A stretch of DNA of 64,000 nt from Aliikangiella marina (GTDB lineage Bacteria > Pseudomonadota > Gammaproteobacteria > Enterobacterales > Kangiellaceae). Within the stretch, counting starts at the first letter, position 1, and every line of letters begins with the position of its first letter. Below, one piece after another: positions 55,550-63,885 of the stretch. The position numbers were made by a program, and so were the translations under genes. Under the pieces are notes generated by a model. The model was not told the origin of the DNA. It ran no database searches and saw nothing but the letters and a program-made list of their open reading frames with translations. The DNA is taken from assembly GCF_007004765.1 (NCBI RefSeq), contig NZ_VIKR01000002.1:186001-250000 (forward strand), read 5' to 3'.

Positions 55550-55573
55550 TTCCGAAAAGTTTGGAGTAAGAAG

Positions 55574-55687
55574 ATGAAAGTTCGAGCTTCTGTTAAAAAA
55601 ATGTGCCGTGAATGCAAAGTTATTCGCAGAAACGGTAGTGTAAGAGTAATTTGTTCCGACCCGCGTCATAAACAGCGTCAGGGTTAG
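55574..55687 (+). CDS. rpmJ: 50S ribosomal protein L36 (zinc-ribbon type)
   Basis: 37 residues reading [20 protein letters not shown] and then [16 protein letters not shown]. The zinc ligands Cys11, Cys14, Cys27 and His32 are all present. GGAG lies 8 bases before the ATG. It is the last gene of the spc operon, right after secY, as in E. coli. It is one residue shorter than common L36 proteins. Confidence 0.97.
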   Translation: MKVRASVKKMCRECKVIRRNGSVRVICSDPRHKQRQG

Positions 55688-55720
55688 TATAAAGACTTCC
55701 TTTATATATCTCGATCAAGA
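55688..55720 (+). other. Paired small hairpins downstream of rpmJ
   Basis: TATAAAG (55688-55694) with CTTTATA (55700-55706), then ATCTC with GAGAGAT (55707-55724 region). They mark the end of the spc unit but lack a clear T run, so they may be RNA-processing or stability elements. Confidence 0.4.
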
Positions 55721-55744
55721 GAGATTACAAATTACATTAACAGG

Positions 55745-55773
55745 TTGATTTTTAATCGTTTCAAGGCTATCAT
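55745..55773 (+). promoter_or_regulatory. Alpha operon promoter
   Basis: TTGATT (55745-55750), 17-base spacer, TATCAT (55768-55773). Transcription would start near 55780, leaving a 70-base leader before rpsM, where the E. coli S4-binding pseudoknot would be. Confidence 0.7.
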
Positions 55774-55849
55774 GTCGCGCCTTTTTATGGGTGCTAGCTT
55801 AAATGAAGAATGTGCTGGTACTTGGAACTGAAATTTGGGAGTTAGTTAG

Positions 55850-56206
55850 ATGGCCCGTATCGCTGGTATTAACATTCCAGTTAATAAGCATTCGGTAATT
55901 GCATTAACTGCAATTTACGGAATCGGCCGCACTCGCGCACAGCAAATCTGTGCAAACGCGGGAGTTGCGGAAGATGCCAAGATCCGAGATCTTGCCGAAT
56001 CAGAAATCGAATCATTGCGTAGCGAAGTAGCTAAATTCACCGTTGAAGGTGATCTACGTCGTGAAGTTTCAATGAATATTAAACGCTTAATGGATTTAGG
56101 TTGCTTCCGTGGCATTCGTCACAGAAGAAGTCTTCCTGTCCGTGGGCAGCGCACCAAAACCAATGCTCGTACTCGTAAGGGTCCGCGTAAACCAATTAAG
56201 AGATAG
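55850..56206 (+). CDS. rpsM: 30S ribosomal protein S13
   Basis: 118 residues starting [21 protein letters not shown] terminus [18 protein letters not shown] reaches the P-site tRNA. First gene of the alpha operon. Confidence 0.98.
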   Translation: MARIAGINIPVNKHSVIALTAIYGIGRTRAQQICANAGVAEDAKIRDLAESEIESLRSEVAKFTVEGDLRREVSMNIKRLMDLGCFRGIRHRRSLPVRGQRTKTNARTRKGPRKPIKR

Positions 56207-56212
56207 ACAACT

Positions 56213-56599
56213 ATGGCAAAGACACCTCGTTCTAGAAAAAAGGTCAAAAAGCACGTAGTTGACGGAATGGCTCATATCCATGCGTCATTCAATAACACTA
56301 TCGTGACTGTCACTGACCGTCAAGGTAATGCTCTTGCTTGGGCCACAGCTGGTGGTTCTGGTTTTAGAGGTTCACGTAAAAGCACACCATTTGCAGCACA
56401 GGTAGCTGCTGATCGCGTCGCAGAAATGGTTAAAGAAATGGGTATGAAGAATATGGAAGTATTCGTCAAGGGCCCTGGACCAGGCCGTGAGTCTGCTGTT
56501 CGCGCATTAAACAATGCTGGATTTAAGATTACTAACATCACTGATGTTACGCCTATCCCGCATAATGGTTGTCGTCCGCCTAAAAAGCGACGCGTGTAA
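56213..56599 (+). CDS. rpsK: 30S ribosomal protein S11
   Basis: 128 residues; [20 protein letters not shown] and [20 protein letters not shown] are conserved signature stretches. Located on the 30S platform near the E site. Confidence 0.98.
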   Translation: MAKTPRSRKKVKKHVVDGMAHIHASFNNTIVTVTDRQGNALAWATAGGSGFRGSRKSTPFAAQVAADRVAEMVKEMGMKNMEVFVKGPGPGRESAVRALNNAGFKITNITDVTPIPHNGCRPPKKRRV

Positions 56600-56625
56600 C
56601 TTTAGGTACTGCTGGAGATAAGACA

Positions 56626-57246
56626 ATGGCAAGATATATAGGACCTAAACTCAAGTTAGCACGACGCGAAGGCGTAGACTTGATGCTGAAAAGTGGCGTC
56701 CGTGCAATTGAAGATAAATGTAAGATTGATCAAGCCCCTGGTTTCCATGGTGGCCGTCGTGGTCGTTTGTCCGACTACGGTTTACAGTTACGTGAGAAGC
56801 AAAAAGTACGTCGTATTTACGGTGTATTAGAAAAGCAATTCCGTAACTACTACAAAGAAGCTGCTCGCCTTAAAGGCGCGACAGGCGAAAACTTGTTGCA
56901 ACTTTTAGAGTCACGCTTAGATAACGTCGTTTACCGTATGGGCTTTGGCTCAACTCGCTCTGAAGCGCGTCAATTGGTAAGCCACAAAGCAGTTCTTGTT
57001 AATGGCAAGTCTGTTAATATTCCTTCTTATAAGGTAACTGCTGAAGACGTTATTTCTATTCGTGAAAAGTCAAAAACTCAAGCGCGTATCGTCGCAGCTT
57101 TAGAATTGGCTTCACAAAAAGATCGTCCAGTATGGATTGAAGTTGATGAAAAGAAAATGGAAGGCACTTTCAAGAACGTTCCAGAGCGTACTGATTTACC
57201 TTCAGACATCAACGAAAACCTGATCGTGGAATTGTACTCCAAGTAA
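56626..57246 (+). CDS. rpsD: 30S ribosomal protein S4
   Basis: 206 residues, the typical length; C-terminal S4 RNA-binding fold visible in [20 protein letters not shown]. Probable autogenous regulator of the alpha operon by analogy with E. coli. Confidence 0.98.
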   Translation: MARYIGPKLKLARREGVDLMLKSGVRAIEDKCKIDQAPGFHGGRRGRLSDYGLQLREKQKVRRIYGVLEKQFRNYYKEAARLKGATGENLLQLLESRLDNVVYRMGFGSTRSEARQLVSHKAVLVNGKSVNIPSYKVTAEDVISIREKSKTQARIVAALELASQKDRPVWIEVDEKKMEGTFKNVPERTDLPSDINENLIVELYSK

Positions 57247-57265
57247 AACTTGAAGAGGATTATAT

Positions 57266-58252
57266 ATGGGCAATGTCACTGAGCTTCTGACGCCACGTCA
57301 GATCAAAGTGGAAAATCAGGGCGAGCGAAAAGCTAAAGTTGTTTTAGAACCATTCGAACGTGGTTTTGGACATACTCTTGGTAACTCGCTTCGCAGAATT
57401 TTACTTTCGTCAATGCCTGGTTGTGCAGTAGTTGAAGTGGAAATCGACGGCGTACTTCACGAATACACTACTATCGAGAGTGTTAAAGAAGACGTAATCG
57501 ATATTTTGTTAAACCTGAAAGGTTTAGCAATTAAGTTAGAAGATAAAGATGAAGCGACGTTGATCCTTCAAAGAGAAGGCGAAGGTCCTGTGACTGCAGC
57601 TGACATTGAAGAGCAAGCTGGTGTGGAAATCGTTAATCCTGACCATCACATCGCGACATTGACTAAAAAAGGTTCTCTCAGTATGCGTCTTATCGTTAAG
57701 AAAGGACGCGGATACGAGCCAGCTGCAATTCGTAAGAAAAACGAAGACGAAGATATGGCCATTGGTCGTCTCCAGTTAGATGCATCATTCAGCCCAATTC
57801 GCCGAGTTTCTTACGTAGTCGATTCTGCTCGTGTTGAACAACGTACTAACTTGGATAAGTTGGTAATCGATTTGGAAACTAATGGCACAATTGAGCCAGA
57901 AGAAGCTATTCGACGTTGTGCAACTATTTTGCAGCAGCAACTTGCGGCGTTCGTTGACTTGAAAGATGAAAAACAAGCAGAGCCAGAGAAAGAAGAACCA
58001 GAAGTTGATCCGATTCTTCTTCGTCCGGTTGATGATCTTGAACTGACTGTACGTAGTGCAAACTGTTTGAAAACTGAAAACATTCACTACATCGGTGATT
58101 TAATTCAGCGTACAGAAGTTGAGTTACTGAAAACACCTAACTTAGGTAAAAAGTCACTGACAGAGATCAAGGACGTACTAGCCTCGCGCGGTTTATCGCT
58201 GGGTATGCGTTTAGAAAACTGGCCACCGTCAAGTATTCTTGACGACGCTTAA
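57266..58252 (+). CDS. rpoA: RNA polymerase alpha subunit
   Basis: 328 residues. The N-terminal dimerisation domain ([20 protein letters not shown]) is followed by an acidic linker ([13 protein letters not shown]) and the C-terminal domain with [19 protein letters not shown] and [19 protein letters not shown], which contacts UP elements and activators. Normal length for the family. Confidence 0.99.
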   Translation: MGNVTELLTPRQIKVENQGERKAKVVLEPFERGFGHTLGNSLRRILLSSMPGCAVVEVEIDGVLHEYTTIESVKEDVIDILLNLKGLAIKLEDKDEATLILQREGEGPVTAADIEEQAGVEIVNPDHHIATLTKKGSLSMRLIVKKGRGYEPAAIRKKNEDEDMAIGRLQLDASFSPIRRVSYVVDSARVEQRTNLDKLVIDLETNGTIEPEEAIRRCATILQQQLAAFVDLKDEKQAEPEKEEPEVDPILLRPVDDLELTVRSANCLKTENIHYIGDLIQRTEVELLKTPNLGKKSLTEIKDVLASRGLSLGMRLENWPPSSILDDA

Positions 58253-58452
58253 GTTTTCACTTGAGCCTGAATAGTTGAAGCAACTCGTTCAGGTTCAATA
58301 GAAAAATCGAGTAAAACCCTGTTCCTTGTGAATAGGGTTTTATTATTTAGCAGTACTACAAGCCCGAGGTTTCCAATCAAAGGCTTGTCAATAACACAAA
58401 CTAAACAATATCAGTACTATTGCAGGCTGATAGTCACTAAAGGTAATTGAAA
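58253..58452. other. Unusually long rpoA-rplQ spacer with two hairpins
   Basis: 200 bases where close relatives of E. coli have about 25. It holds TTGAGCCTGAA / TTCAGGTTCAA (58261-58271 with 58288-58298) and the terminator-like hairpin below. A TTGTCA at 58385-58390 might be a -35 box for rplQ but no good -10 follows at the right distance. Confidence 0.6.
58312..58349 (+). terminator. Terminator-like hairpin between rpoA and rplQ
   Basis: TAAAACCCT (58312-58320) pairs with AGGGTTTTA (58334-58342) around a 13-base loop; the right arm supplies TTTT, followed by TTATTT. Confidence 0.6.
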
Positions 58453-58851
58453 ATGCGTCATCGTCATAGCGGTCGTCAATTAAACCGAAACTCAAGCCAT
58501 CGTCAGGCTATGTTTCGTAACATGTCTGTGTCTCTTATCGAGCACGAGCTTATCAAAACTACTGTTGCTAAAGCTAAAGAGCTTCGCCGTGTAGTAGAGC
58601 CATTAATCACTCTTGCTAAAGAAGATTCTGTAGCAAATCGCCGTTTAGCTTTCTCTCGTACTCGTAGCAAAGCTGCTGTAGGTAAGTTGTTTGACGAGCT
58701 TGGTCCACGTTACCAAGAACGCCCAGGCGGCTACTTACGTATCATCAAGGCGGGTTTCCGTGCTGGTGATAAAGCGCCTATCGCTTACGTTGAGTTAGTT
58801 GATCGTCCAATTATTGACGACGAAGAAGATATCGAAGAAACCGAAGAGTAA
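58453..58851 (+). CDS. rplQ: 50S ribosomal protein L17
   Basis: 132 residues starting [20 protein letters not shown]. The ATG at 58453 is used; an in-frame TTG two codons before is not. The C terminus has an acidic tail ([13 protein letters not shown]) longer than in E. coli's short form. Last gene of the ribosomal block. Confidence 0.97.
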   Translation: MRHRHSGRQLNRNSSHRQAMFRNMSVSLIEHELIKTTVAKAKELRRVVEPLITLAKEDSVANRRLAFSRTRSKAAVGKLFDELGPRYQERPGGYLRIIKAGFRAGDKAPIAYVELVDRPIIDDEEDIEETEE

Positions 58852-58876
58852 GTTCGAGTCTTAAAGATTTTATTTA

Positions 58877-58901
58877 GCCGGGTTTTACCCGGCTTTTTTT
58901 T
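58877..58901 (+). terminator. Rho-independent terminator of rplQ
   Basis: GCCGGG (58877-58882), TTTTA loop, CCCGGC (58888-58893), then eight T. The stop codon of the leftward Lgt-like gene lies inside it. Confidence 0.95.
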
Positions 58902-59646
58902 GCCTTGAATTAAGTTGTTGTATAGCCAAATAACTTAGGCCCATAAGGAACATTAACAAAGCGCCGAACTGAGATCCGGACATACCCATTAGCTTGATTG
59001 GGTTGGCTGCAACGAACTCAACGAGGAACCGACAAATCCCCCAAGTTAACATTAGGTGCATGAACATGAAGTAAGGTTTCGGTGACTTAGATTGAAGTTT
59101 TGTGAGGTAAAACCAGATTAAAATTGAATAGCCTATTTCATATAGCGGTACAGGGTGCACTGTGTCATGGGTTACTTCGATGCCGTTGGGGAAGCTCATA
59201 GCCCAGGGGAGATCTGAAGGCTTGCCATAGCAGTCATCACCGGCTAAAAAGCAGCCTATTCTGGCAATGATATAGGCAATCACTGCAGGAATTGCTGCAG
59301 AGTCCAGGAGCTTATCAAGTGAGACTTTGTTAAAGTGGGAGAAAAGGTAAGTGACTAACATAGCACCTAAAAGCGCACCTTGGCTCGAAAAACCACTCCC
59401 AGAAGTTAAACTACTCCAATCGCTGAAAGACGCTCTTTCTGGATTCTTGAGGACGAACATTATTTTTGCCCCAACAACACCGAACACGAGAAGCAAAATA
59501 ATCAGTAATTCCGTATTAATAGGCTTGGAGGTTACTGTTTCTAAGCGTTTTATATAAAGATGACGTCCGGTTAAGTAAGCGATTGCTAACATTACACCAT
59601 AAGTCCCTATGGTGATTGAGCTAGATTGATAGGCGTATGGAAACAT
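58885..59646 (-). CDS. Divergent prolipoprotein diacylglyceryl transferase (Lgt) homologue
   Basis: A 253-residue membrane protein with about seven hydrophobic segments. It keeps the Lgt layout: TIGTYGVMLAIAYLTGRHLY at the start, SSQGALLGAML (as the SFHGGLIG box), ARIGCFLAGDDCYGKPSDLPW in place of the usual GRxGNFxNxE...GxxTxxPW, and HPVPLYE for HPxQLYE. The substitutions of Asn-Phe-Asn to Cys-Phe-Leu/Ala and Glu to Asp in the signature make it unlikely to be the housekeeping Lgt. It could transfer another phospholipid group, or be a paralogue with another acceptor. It faces rplQ, whose terminator it shares. Confidence 0.8.
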   Translation of the reverse strand: MFPYAYQSSSITIGTYGVMLAIAYLTGRHLYIKRLETVTSKPINTELLIILLLVFGVVGAKIMFVLKNPERASFSDWSSLTSGSGFSSQGALLGAMLVTYLFSHFNKVSLDKLLDSAAIPAVIAYIIARIGCFLAGDDCYGKPSDLPWAMSFPNGIEVTHDTVHPVPLYEIGYSILIWFYLTKLQSKSPKPYFMFMHLMLTWGICRFLVEFVAANPIKLMGMSGSQFGALLMFLMGLSYLAIQQLNSRQKKAG

Positions 59647-59979
59647 ATGAAGTTCTTATTATTGATAAAGGCCCAGTTTAGTGGTTGCCTTGGTCGAAGT
59701 AAACATTCACTTTAAGAGCGAGTTATTTGGCTGAAAAATAATCGATAATATTCACGAAACGGTTAATCTAACTGAGAGATATGCTCTATAATGAAAAAGT
59801 CTTGTTGAATTTGCGACAGGGTCGATTGATAGCTAGTGTAGACTGAGCTATTTTGATACCCTATATCATTATAAGAATATTGACATAAAAATATGTTATT
59901 TAATAACTAATCGAGTTGTTAGAGTTTTGCAGACAGTGGTTTTTATTCTTGGAAAAAAATCACGCTAAGGAGGGTATAA
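59647..59979. other. Promoter region of higBA and of the Lgt-like gene
   Basis: No gene is seen in 333 bases. TATAAT at 59787-59792 could be a -10 box (with a poor -35). The region nearest higB contains TTGACA and the palindrome listed next. The rest is AT-rich without recognisable motifs. Confidence 0.5.
59880..59908 (+). promoter_or_regulatory. Candidate higBA promoter with overlapping palindromic operator
   Basis: TTGACA (59880-59885) is a consensus -35; a -10 around ATAACT (59903-59908) is at 17 bases. ACATA-AAAA-TATGT (59883-59896) is a perfect inverted repeat inside it, well placed for autorepression by the HigA-type antitoxin. Confidence 0.45.
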
Positions 59980-60243
59980 GTGAAGGTTGTTGCAATTGAT
60001 CGCATTAAAGAAGCACAACAGCGATATCCAGCTGCGCAGAATCATTTGATGGGCTGGTATCAAATTGTTAGTCAAGGCGATTTTAAGAATGAGCAAGAGT
60101 TGAGGTCAACATTTGGTGATGTCCGTGGTTTTAATCATGAGTTCAAATTTCCGGTCCCGGAAACGACGTTGTTAATTCACACCTTAATCAACTTTGAGTC
60201 ACAAGTTGCATTAATCGAAGAAATTAAGCCTGGTAGCCACTAG
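59980..60243 (+). CDS. higB: HigB-family toxin (type II toxin-antitoxin system)
   Basis: An 87-residue protein starting at GTG, with AAGGAGGG 6 bases upstream. The first part (DRIKEAQQRYPAAQNHLMGWYQIVSQGDFKN) follows the HigB mRNA-interferase family (RelE superfamily), which cleaves mRNA in the ribosome. The C-terminal half is less typical: the usual VGNRVVFNIGGNKYRL stretch is replaced by HEFKFPVPETTLLIHTLINF, so activity may differ. It is encoded before its antitoxin, the reverse-order layout characteristic of higBA, with 11 bases between the genes. Confidence 0.88.
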   Translation: MKVVAIDRIKEAQQRYPAAQNHLMGWYQIVSQGDFKNEQELRSTFGDVRGFNHEFKFPVPETTLLIHTLINFESQVALIEEIKPGSH

Positions 60244-60254
60244 GAGGATAAGGG

Positions 60255-60662
60255 ATGCAAGAGGCACTAGAAAAAGCAGTACAACATTGGGGCATGGTAG
60301 CGCCAGTAGTTGATACACCAAAAACACCTGAAGATTATGAAACGTTATTAGCGAATTTAAGAGATGCAATGACTTTGGTTGAAAACAGACCCAACAGTCC
60401 TTTATCTGGCTTAATTAAAGCGATGACCCGAGCTGCTCAAGAGTATGAAAATACCAAAGTTCTGGAAGAGCAAGGTGGTGCATTATTGGCGCTTCGTTAC
60501 CTGATCAAATTACATGGAATTAAACAATCTGAACTGAAGGAAGTAGGCAGCCAAGGCGTAGTATCTGAAATCTTAAGTGGCAAACGAACGCTTACCTTGA
60601 GACATGTAAAAGAGTTAGCCAAGAAATTCAAAGTTTCTCCAAACGTATTCATTGATGCTTAA
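60255..60662 (+). CDS. higA: HigA-family antitoxin with helix-turn-helix
   Basis: A 135-residue protein similar to E. coli HigA (YgjM type): an N-terminal helical segment (EDYETLLANLRDAMTLVENR, then NSPLSGLIKAM) that should bind the toxin and a C-terminal HTH of the Xre kind (GIKQSELKEVGSQGVVSEIL, then SGKRTLTLRHVKELAKKF). It follows higB by 11 bases with its own AGGA site and probably represses the shared promoter. Confidence 0.92.
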   Translation: MQEALEKAVQHWGMVAPVVDTPKTPEDYETLLANLRDAMTLVENRPNSPLSGLIKAMTRAAQEYENTKVLEEQGGALLALRYLIKLHGIKQSELKEVGSQGVVSEILSGKRTLTLRHVKELAKKFKVSPNVFIDA

Positions 60663-60739
60663 CACAATCAAGTTGAGGATTAAGCTTGGTTAGATTGTCA
60701 CTTGGTGTGGTGATCAGTTTTCAAATCGAATTGTACATT

Positions 60740-60769
60740 AAGCCTAGAGCATTGCACTGTTCTAGGCTT
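60740..60769 (+). terminator. Hairpin downstream of higBA
   Basis: AAGCCTAGA (60740-60748) pairs with TCTAGGCTT (60761-60769) around a 12-base loop. There is no clear T run, so the call is tentative. Confidence 0.5.
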
Positions 60770-60868
60770 GATAAAGTCTCGTCTATATCCTAAAGCCGAT
60801 AACCTAATTGTTCCCCGTCTCGCTATCAAGTATGATGAGCGGAATACCATAAATTCAATAATGATATT

Positions 60869-62056
60869 GTGTCAGAACCATCTAATCCCGAATCAAGTCG
60901 CCACAGATTGATCGCGCAAAAGCACAAATACCCAGACGAAACTTATCAGTCGCCGCATCGAGAAAATTGCAGCAATTGTGGCGTCAGTCTCAATGGGCCA
61001 TATTGTCATATCTGCGGGCAGTCATCGAGGAGTATGATTAAGTATTTCGGTGCTTTATTTAAAGAAATTCTCGATGACGTTATCGGTTACGATTCGCGAT
61101 TGCGCCACACGATTTTTCCTTTGTTGTTTCAACCGGGAAAAATTACTAATGACTACATTAGAGACAAACGTTTTTATTATGTGCTACCGATTAGACTTTA
61201 TTTAATTACCAGCGTCTTATTTATCTTGTTACTTCAGTTTAATACCGATACTAAGCCGTTCGTTTCCAGTCAAAATGGAATTACTCAAGTCACCGAACAA
61301 AATGACCTAAAGCAGAGCCTACCTAATCAAAAAAAGCTGACAACTGATTTACCTCAGGCTAAGACGGCTGACACTGACTCCGATAGGCAGGACCAATTAT
61401 TGTCTAACCATGAAGTGAGCGGTGGTGTATCAGAATCAATCCCTCAGCAATCGCTTAAAGATAAAAAAAGTGATGAGGATGAAGCGGTGAAAAGTCAAGA
61501 CTTTGGTATTCAGATCGAGGGCGAGGAAATAAAGTTTCAGGGCGCTGAATTTGAAAAAGAGGGATTTTTAAAAGACTACGCTAATACGATTCAGATTAAA
61601 TGGGAAACTTGGAAGAAAGATCCTGAGCCTCTCGTCAAGCAAGTATTCGAACTTTTGCCTTATATGATGTTCATTTTATTGCCTATATTTGCAATATTTT
61701 TAAAGGTGTTTTATCTGTTTTCTAATCGTTTTTATATTGAGCATTTAATATTCCTGATTCACAATCACAGCTTTATTTATGTTGCACTCATGCTTGATGT
61801 AGGATTTGAGTTTTTTAGTGAAAATTTTTCACAAAGTGATCACTTGTTAGTCAAGTTATTTGCAGAATTGTGTGCGCTACTAAGCGTTGTTCTGTCGGTA
61901 TGGATTATTGCGTATATATACTTATCCATGAAGCGAGTTTACAAACAAGGTTGGGGCATGACGCTTTTAAAAGGTAGCCTATTAGGTGTCTGTTACTTCA
62001 CTTTGATTACCATCGGATTTATCAGCATCGTTTTAGTTGGTGCCTATTTAGCGTGA
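60869..62056 (+). CDS. DUF3667 zinc-ribbon membrane protein
   Basis: A 395-residue protein starting at GTG. A zinc ribbon is visible at Cys34, 37, 46 and 49 (CSNCGVSLNGPYCHICGQ), then a first membrane segment (LPIRLYLITSVLFILLL) after FQPGKITNDYIRDKRFYYVL, the signature of DUF3667. A 130-residue polar insertion, rich in Asp, Gln and Lys, sits between the first segment and the remaining four near the C terminus. Function is unknown. No good ribosome binding site precedes the start. Confidence 0.85.
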   Translation: MSEPSNPESSRHRLIAQKHKYPDETYQSPHRENCSNCGVSLNGPYCHICGQSSRSMIKYFGALFKEILDDVIGYDSRLRHTIFPLLFQPGKITNDYIRDKRFYYVLPIRLYLITSVLFILLLQFNTDTKPFVSSQNGITQVTEQNDLKQSLPNQKKLTTDLPQAKTADTDSDRQDQLLSNHEVSGGVSESIPQQSLKDKKSDEDEAVKSQDFGIQIEGEEIKFQGAEFEKEGFLKDYANTIQIKWETWKKDPEPLVKQVFELLPYMMFILLPIFAIFLKVFYLFSNRFYIEHLIFLIHNHSFIYVALMLDVGFEFFSENFSQSDHLLVKLFAELCALLSVVLSVWIIAYIYLSMKRVYKQGWGMTLLKGSLLGVCYFTLITIGFISIVLVGAYLA

Positions 62057-62076
62057 ACAGATTCAATCTCAATAAG

Positions 62077-62151
62077 GTAGGTCAAAACCCCGTAGGTCAA
62101 AAAACTATAGGTCAAAAAACTATAGGTCAAAAACCTGTAGGCCAAAAACCA
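62077..62151. repeat. 15-bp tandem repeat, five copies
   Basis: Five consecutive 15-base units with consensus GTAGGTCAAAAAACT fill 62077-62151. Copies 2 to 4 are nearly identical; the first and last have a few changes. They begin 20 bases after the stop of the DUF3667 gene and end 37 bases before the DedA start. The unit length is divisible by three, so a minus-strand frame reads SFLTY repeats, but I do not regard it as coding. Confidence 0.9.
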
Positions 62152-62188
62152 GTGAACAAAATTAATTGAGTTAAAGCAGCTAAATAAA

Positions 62189-62935
62189 ATGAATGAATCT
62201 ATCCTAACTTTTATTGAACAAAATGCGCAGTGGGCGGCACTCATCATTTTTATCATCGCCTTTATGGAATCGGTTGCCATTGTTGGTTTATTGATCCCTG
62301 GTTGGTTGTTACTAGTTGGTGTCGGAACTTTGGTTGGCGCTGACGTGTTGGATTTTTATTCCGTGGTAATCGCCGCGTACTTGGGGGCTGTTATCGGTGA
62401 ATATTTAAGTTTCTTGGTGGGTTACCATTATCACGAAAAAGTATTGCGTTGGCGGTTCGTTGCCAAGCATCAAAAAATCATTGATAAGAGTCATGAGTTT
62501 TTTGCCAAACACGGAATCAGTGGTGTGTTTTTGGGGCGCTTTTTTGGTCCGACACGTGCGGTTGTTCCATTGTTGGCTGGGATATCAGAAATGCCACAAA
62601 AAACATTCTTTTGGGTTAATATAATTTCTGGGATTATTTGGGCACCCGTATATTTAACCCCGGGCATTTTAGTCGGTGCTGCTGTGACTTTAGATGATGA
62701 TGCGCGAAACTTTTTACTGTTCGTGATTGGTATGATCACGATTTTTTCAATTGTTGCCTGGAACTATAGTCAGAGTCTAGTTAAACAAATTCGCGAAAAT
62801 AAAACTGAAGTGGTTACGGCGATGAAAGCCGGGTTAGCTTGGGCGATTGTACTGACAATCGTTATTGTTCTGATAAACTCCAACTACTGGCCTTTGGTTG
62901 GCCAGATAGTCGATGTGGTGATTTCACGGTTTTAA
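62189..62935 (+). CDS. DedA family membrane protein
   Basis: A 248-residue inner-membrane protein of the DedA/SNARE-associated (VTT) family, whose members act as lipid scramblases or flippases (for example undecaprenyl phosphate or PE recycling). Seen are the start QNAQWAALIIFIIAFMESVA, LLIPGWLLLVGVG, and the signature FGPTRAVVPLLAGISEMPQK with the F(F)GRF/R region HGISGVFLGRFFGPTR. Two further C-terminal membrane segments extend it past the core. Single gene downstream of the tandem repeat. Confidence 0.93.
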   Translation: MNESILTFIEQNAQWAALIIFIIAFMESVAIVGLLIPGWLLLVGVGTLVGADVLDFYSVVIAAYLGAVIGEYLSFLVGYHYHEKVLRWRFVAKHQKIIDKSHEFFAKHGISGVFLGRFFGPTRAVVPLLAGISEMPQKTFFWVNIISGIIWAPVYLTPGILVGAAVTLDDDARNFLLFVIGMITIFSIVAWNYSQSLVKQIRENKTEVVTAMKAGLAWAIVLTIVIVLINSNYWPLVGQIVDVVISRF

Positions 62936-62985
62936 TTCTCAAACAAGTGTTTAGTAAGAAAAGGAGTGAATGTCTATTTGGAATA

Positions 62986-63429
62986 TTAAAGCGCGCTCTT
63001 GCTTTTACTGCTGCTTGATTTAGACCAAGAATCCATATTCTGCTCCGCAATACTTTGCATCAGGGATACAGGATTGGCCCCTAAAATCGTATTCAGTGGG
63101 CTTTTTAGACCTGCCCGTCGTTGCATGAAGTGTTTAATGCTGTGCTCTAAAAAACGGCTCATCATCGCTTGCATTGAATCACCATAAAAACGCACAAACT
63201 CTTTGAGAATTTCAGATGTTAGTAGCGGCTGACCATTGGTTTCTTCTTCTGAAATGATTTGCATCAGTGTACAACGCGTTAAGTCGTCACCTGTCTTCGC
63301 GTCAATAACCTGAAAATCACTGTAAGACATCACCAAGTCTTTAATATCGTTGAGAGTTATGTAACTGCTTATTTTTGTATCGTAAAGTCGTCGGTTGGGG
63401 TACTTCTTGATAACTCGTGTTTCAGACAT
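62986..63429 (-). CDS. phaR: Polyhydroxyalkanoate synthesis repressor PhaR
   Basis: A 147-residue DNA-binding regulator. The N-terminal domain VIKKYPNRRLYDTKISSYIT followed by LNDIKDLVMSYSDFQVIDAK is the PhaR/PHB-accumulation signature, and a second domain follows (LTSEILKEFVRFYGDSMQAM). PhaR represses phasin and PHA genes and senses polymer or its oligomers. The C terminus is Ser/Lys-rich. No phasin or PHA synthase gene is in the window. Confidence 0.95.
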   Translation of the reverse strand: MSETRVIKKYPNRRLYDTKISSYITLNDIKDLVMSYSDFQVIDAKTGDDLTRCTLMQIISEEETNGQPLLTSEILKEFVRFYGDSMQAMMSRFLEHSIKHFMQRRAGLKSPLNTILGANPVSLMQSIAEQNMDSWSKSSSSKSKSAL

Positions 63430-63885
63430 GGTATTTGATCCTTATTATTGTGGCCTACCTACTGTCAGGAAACAGCGCTGAAAGCTTGAGGCAGTATTAT
63501 TATTTTGCTGTTTAATTTTTGTATTTTGCTCGTCGAGTGTAACAAGAACTATTGTTGCATTACAACAAGAAATGCAGCCACATGATATAGACACTTGTCA
63601 ATACCCAAAAAAAAGAAAGCGTCAGATAAATAAAACTAATTGTTATAACAGTGGTTATTTTGACTTTTACCAAGATTTATCTAGACGAGTAACTCATTGT
63701 ATCTTCACAATATTTCATCCCTTTTAGTGGCCCGAAAAAGACCCAATCGACACTTTTACTGCTCCATAGTGTGATTTTGTGCACAATTTGCATAAAGAAA
63801 AACATACTGCTACGCTTAATTGACTAAATTCTGATCACAAAAATAATCCTAAATCAGACAAACAAAAAAGATGGAGTAATAAAAA
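63430..63885. other. Divergent promoter region between phaR and a lipoprotein gene
   Basis: No gene is seen in 456 bases. TGCATT (63556-63561) and AATGCA (63571-63576) form an inverted repeat with a 9-base loop, 127 bases before phaR, possibly an autoregulatory site. TTGCAT (63788-63793), 17 bases, TACGCT (63811-63816) is a possible promoter for the rightward lipoprotein. Confidence 0.45.

Noticed and set aside
62044-62280. Minus-strand frame with SFLTY repeats
   Set aside because: It arises because the tandem repeat unit is 15 bases; it overlaps the DedA start on the other strand and has no signal of coding.
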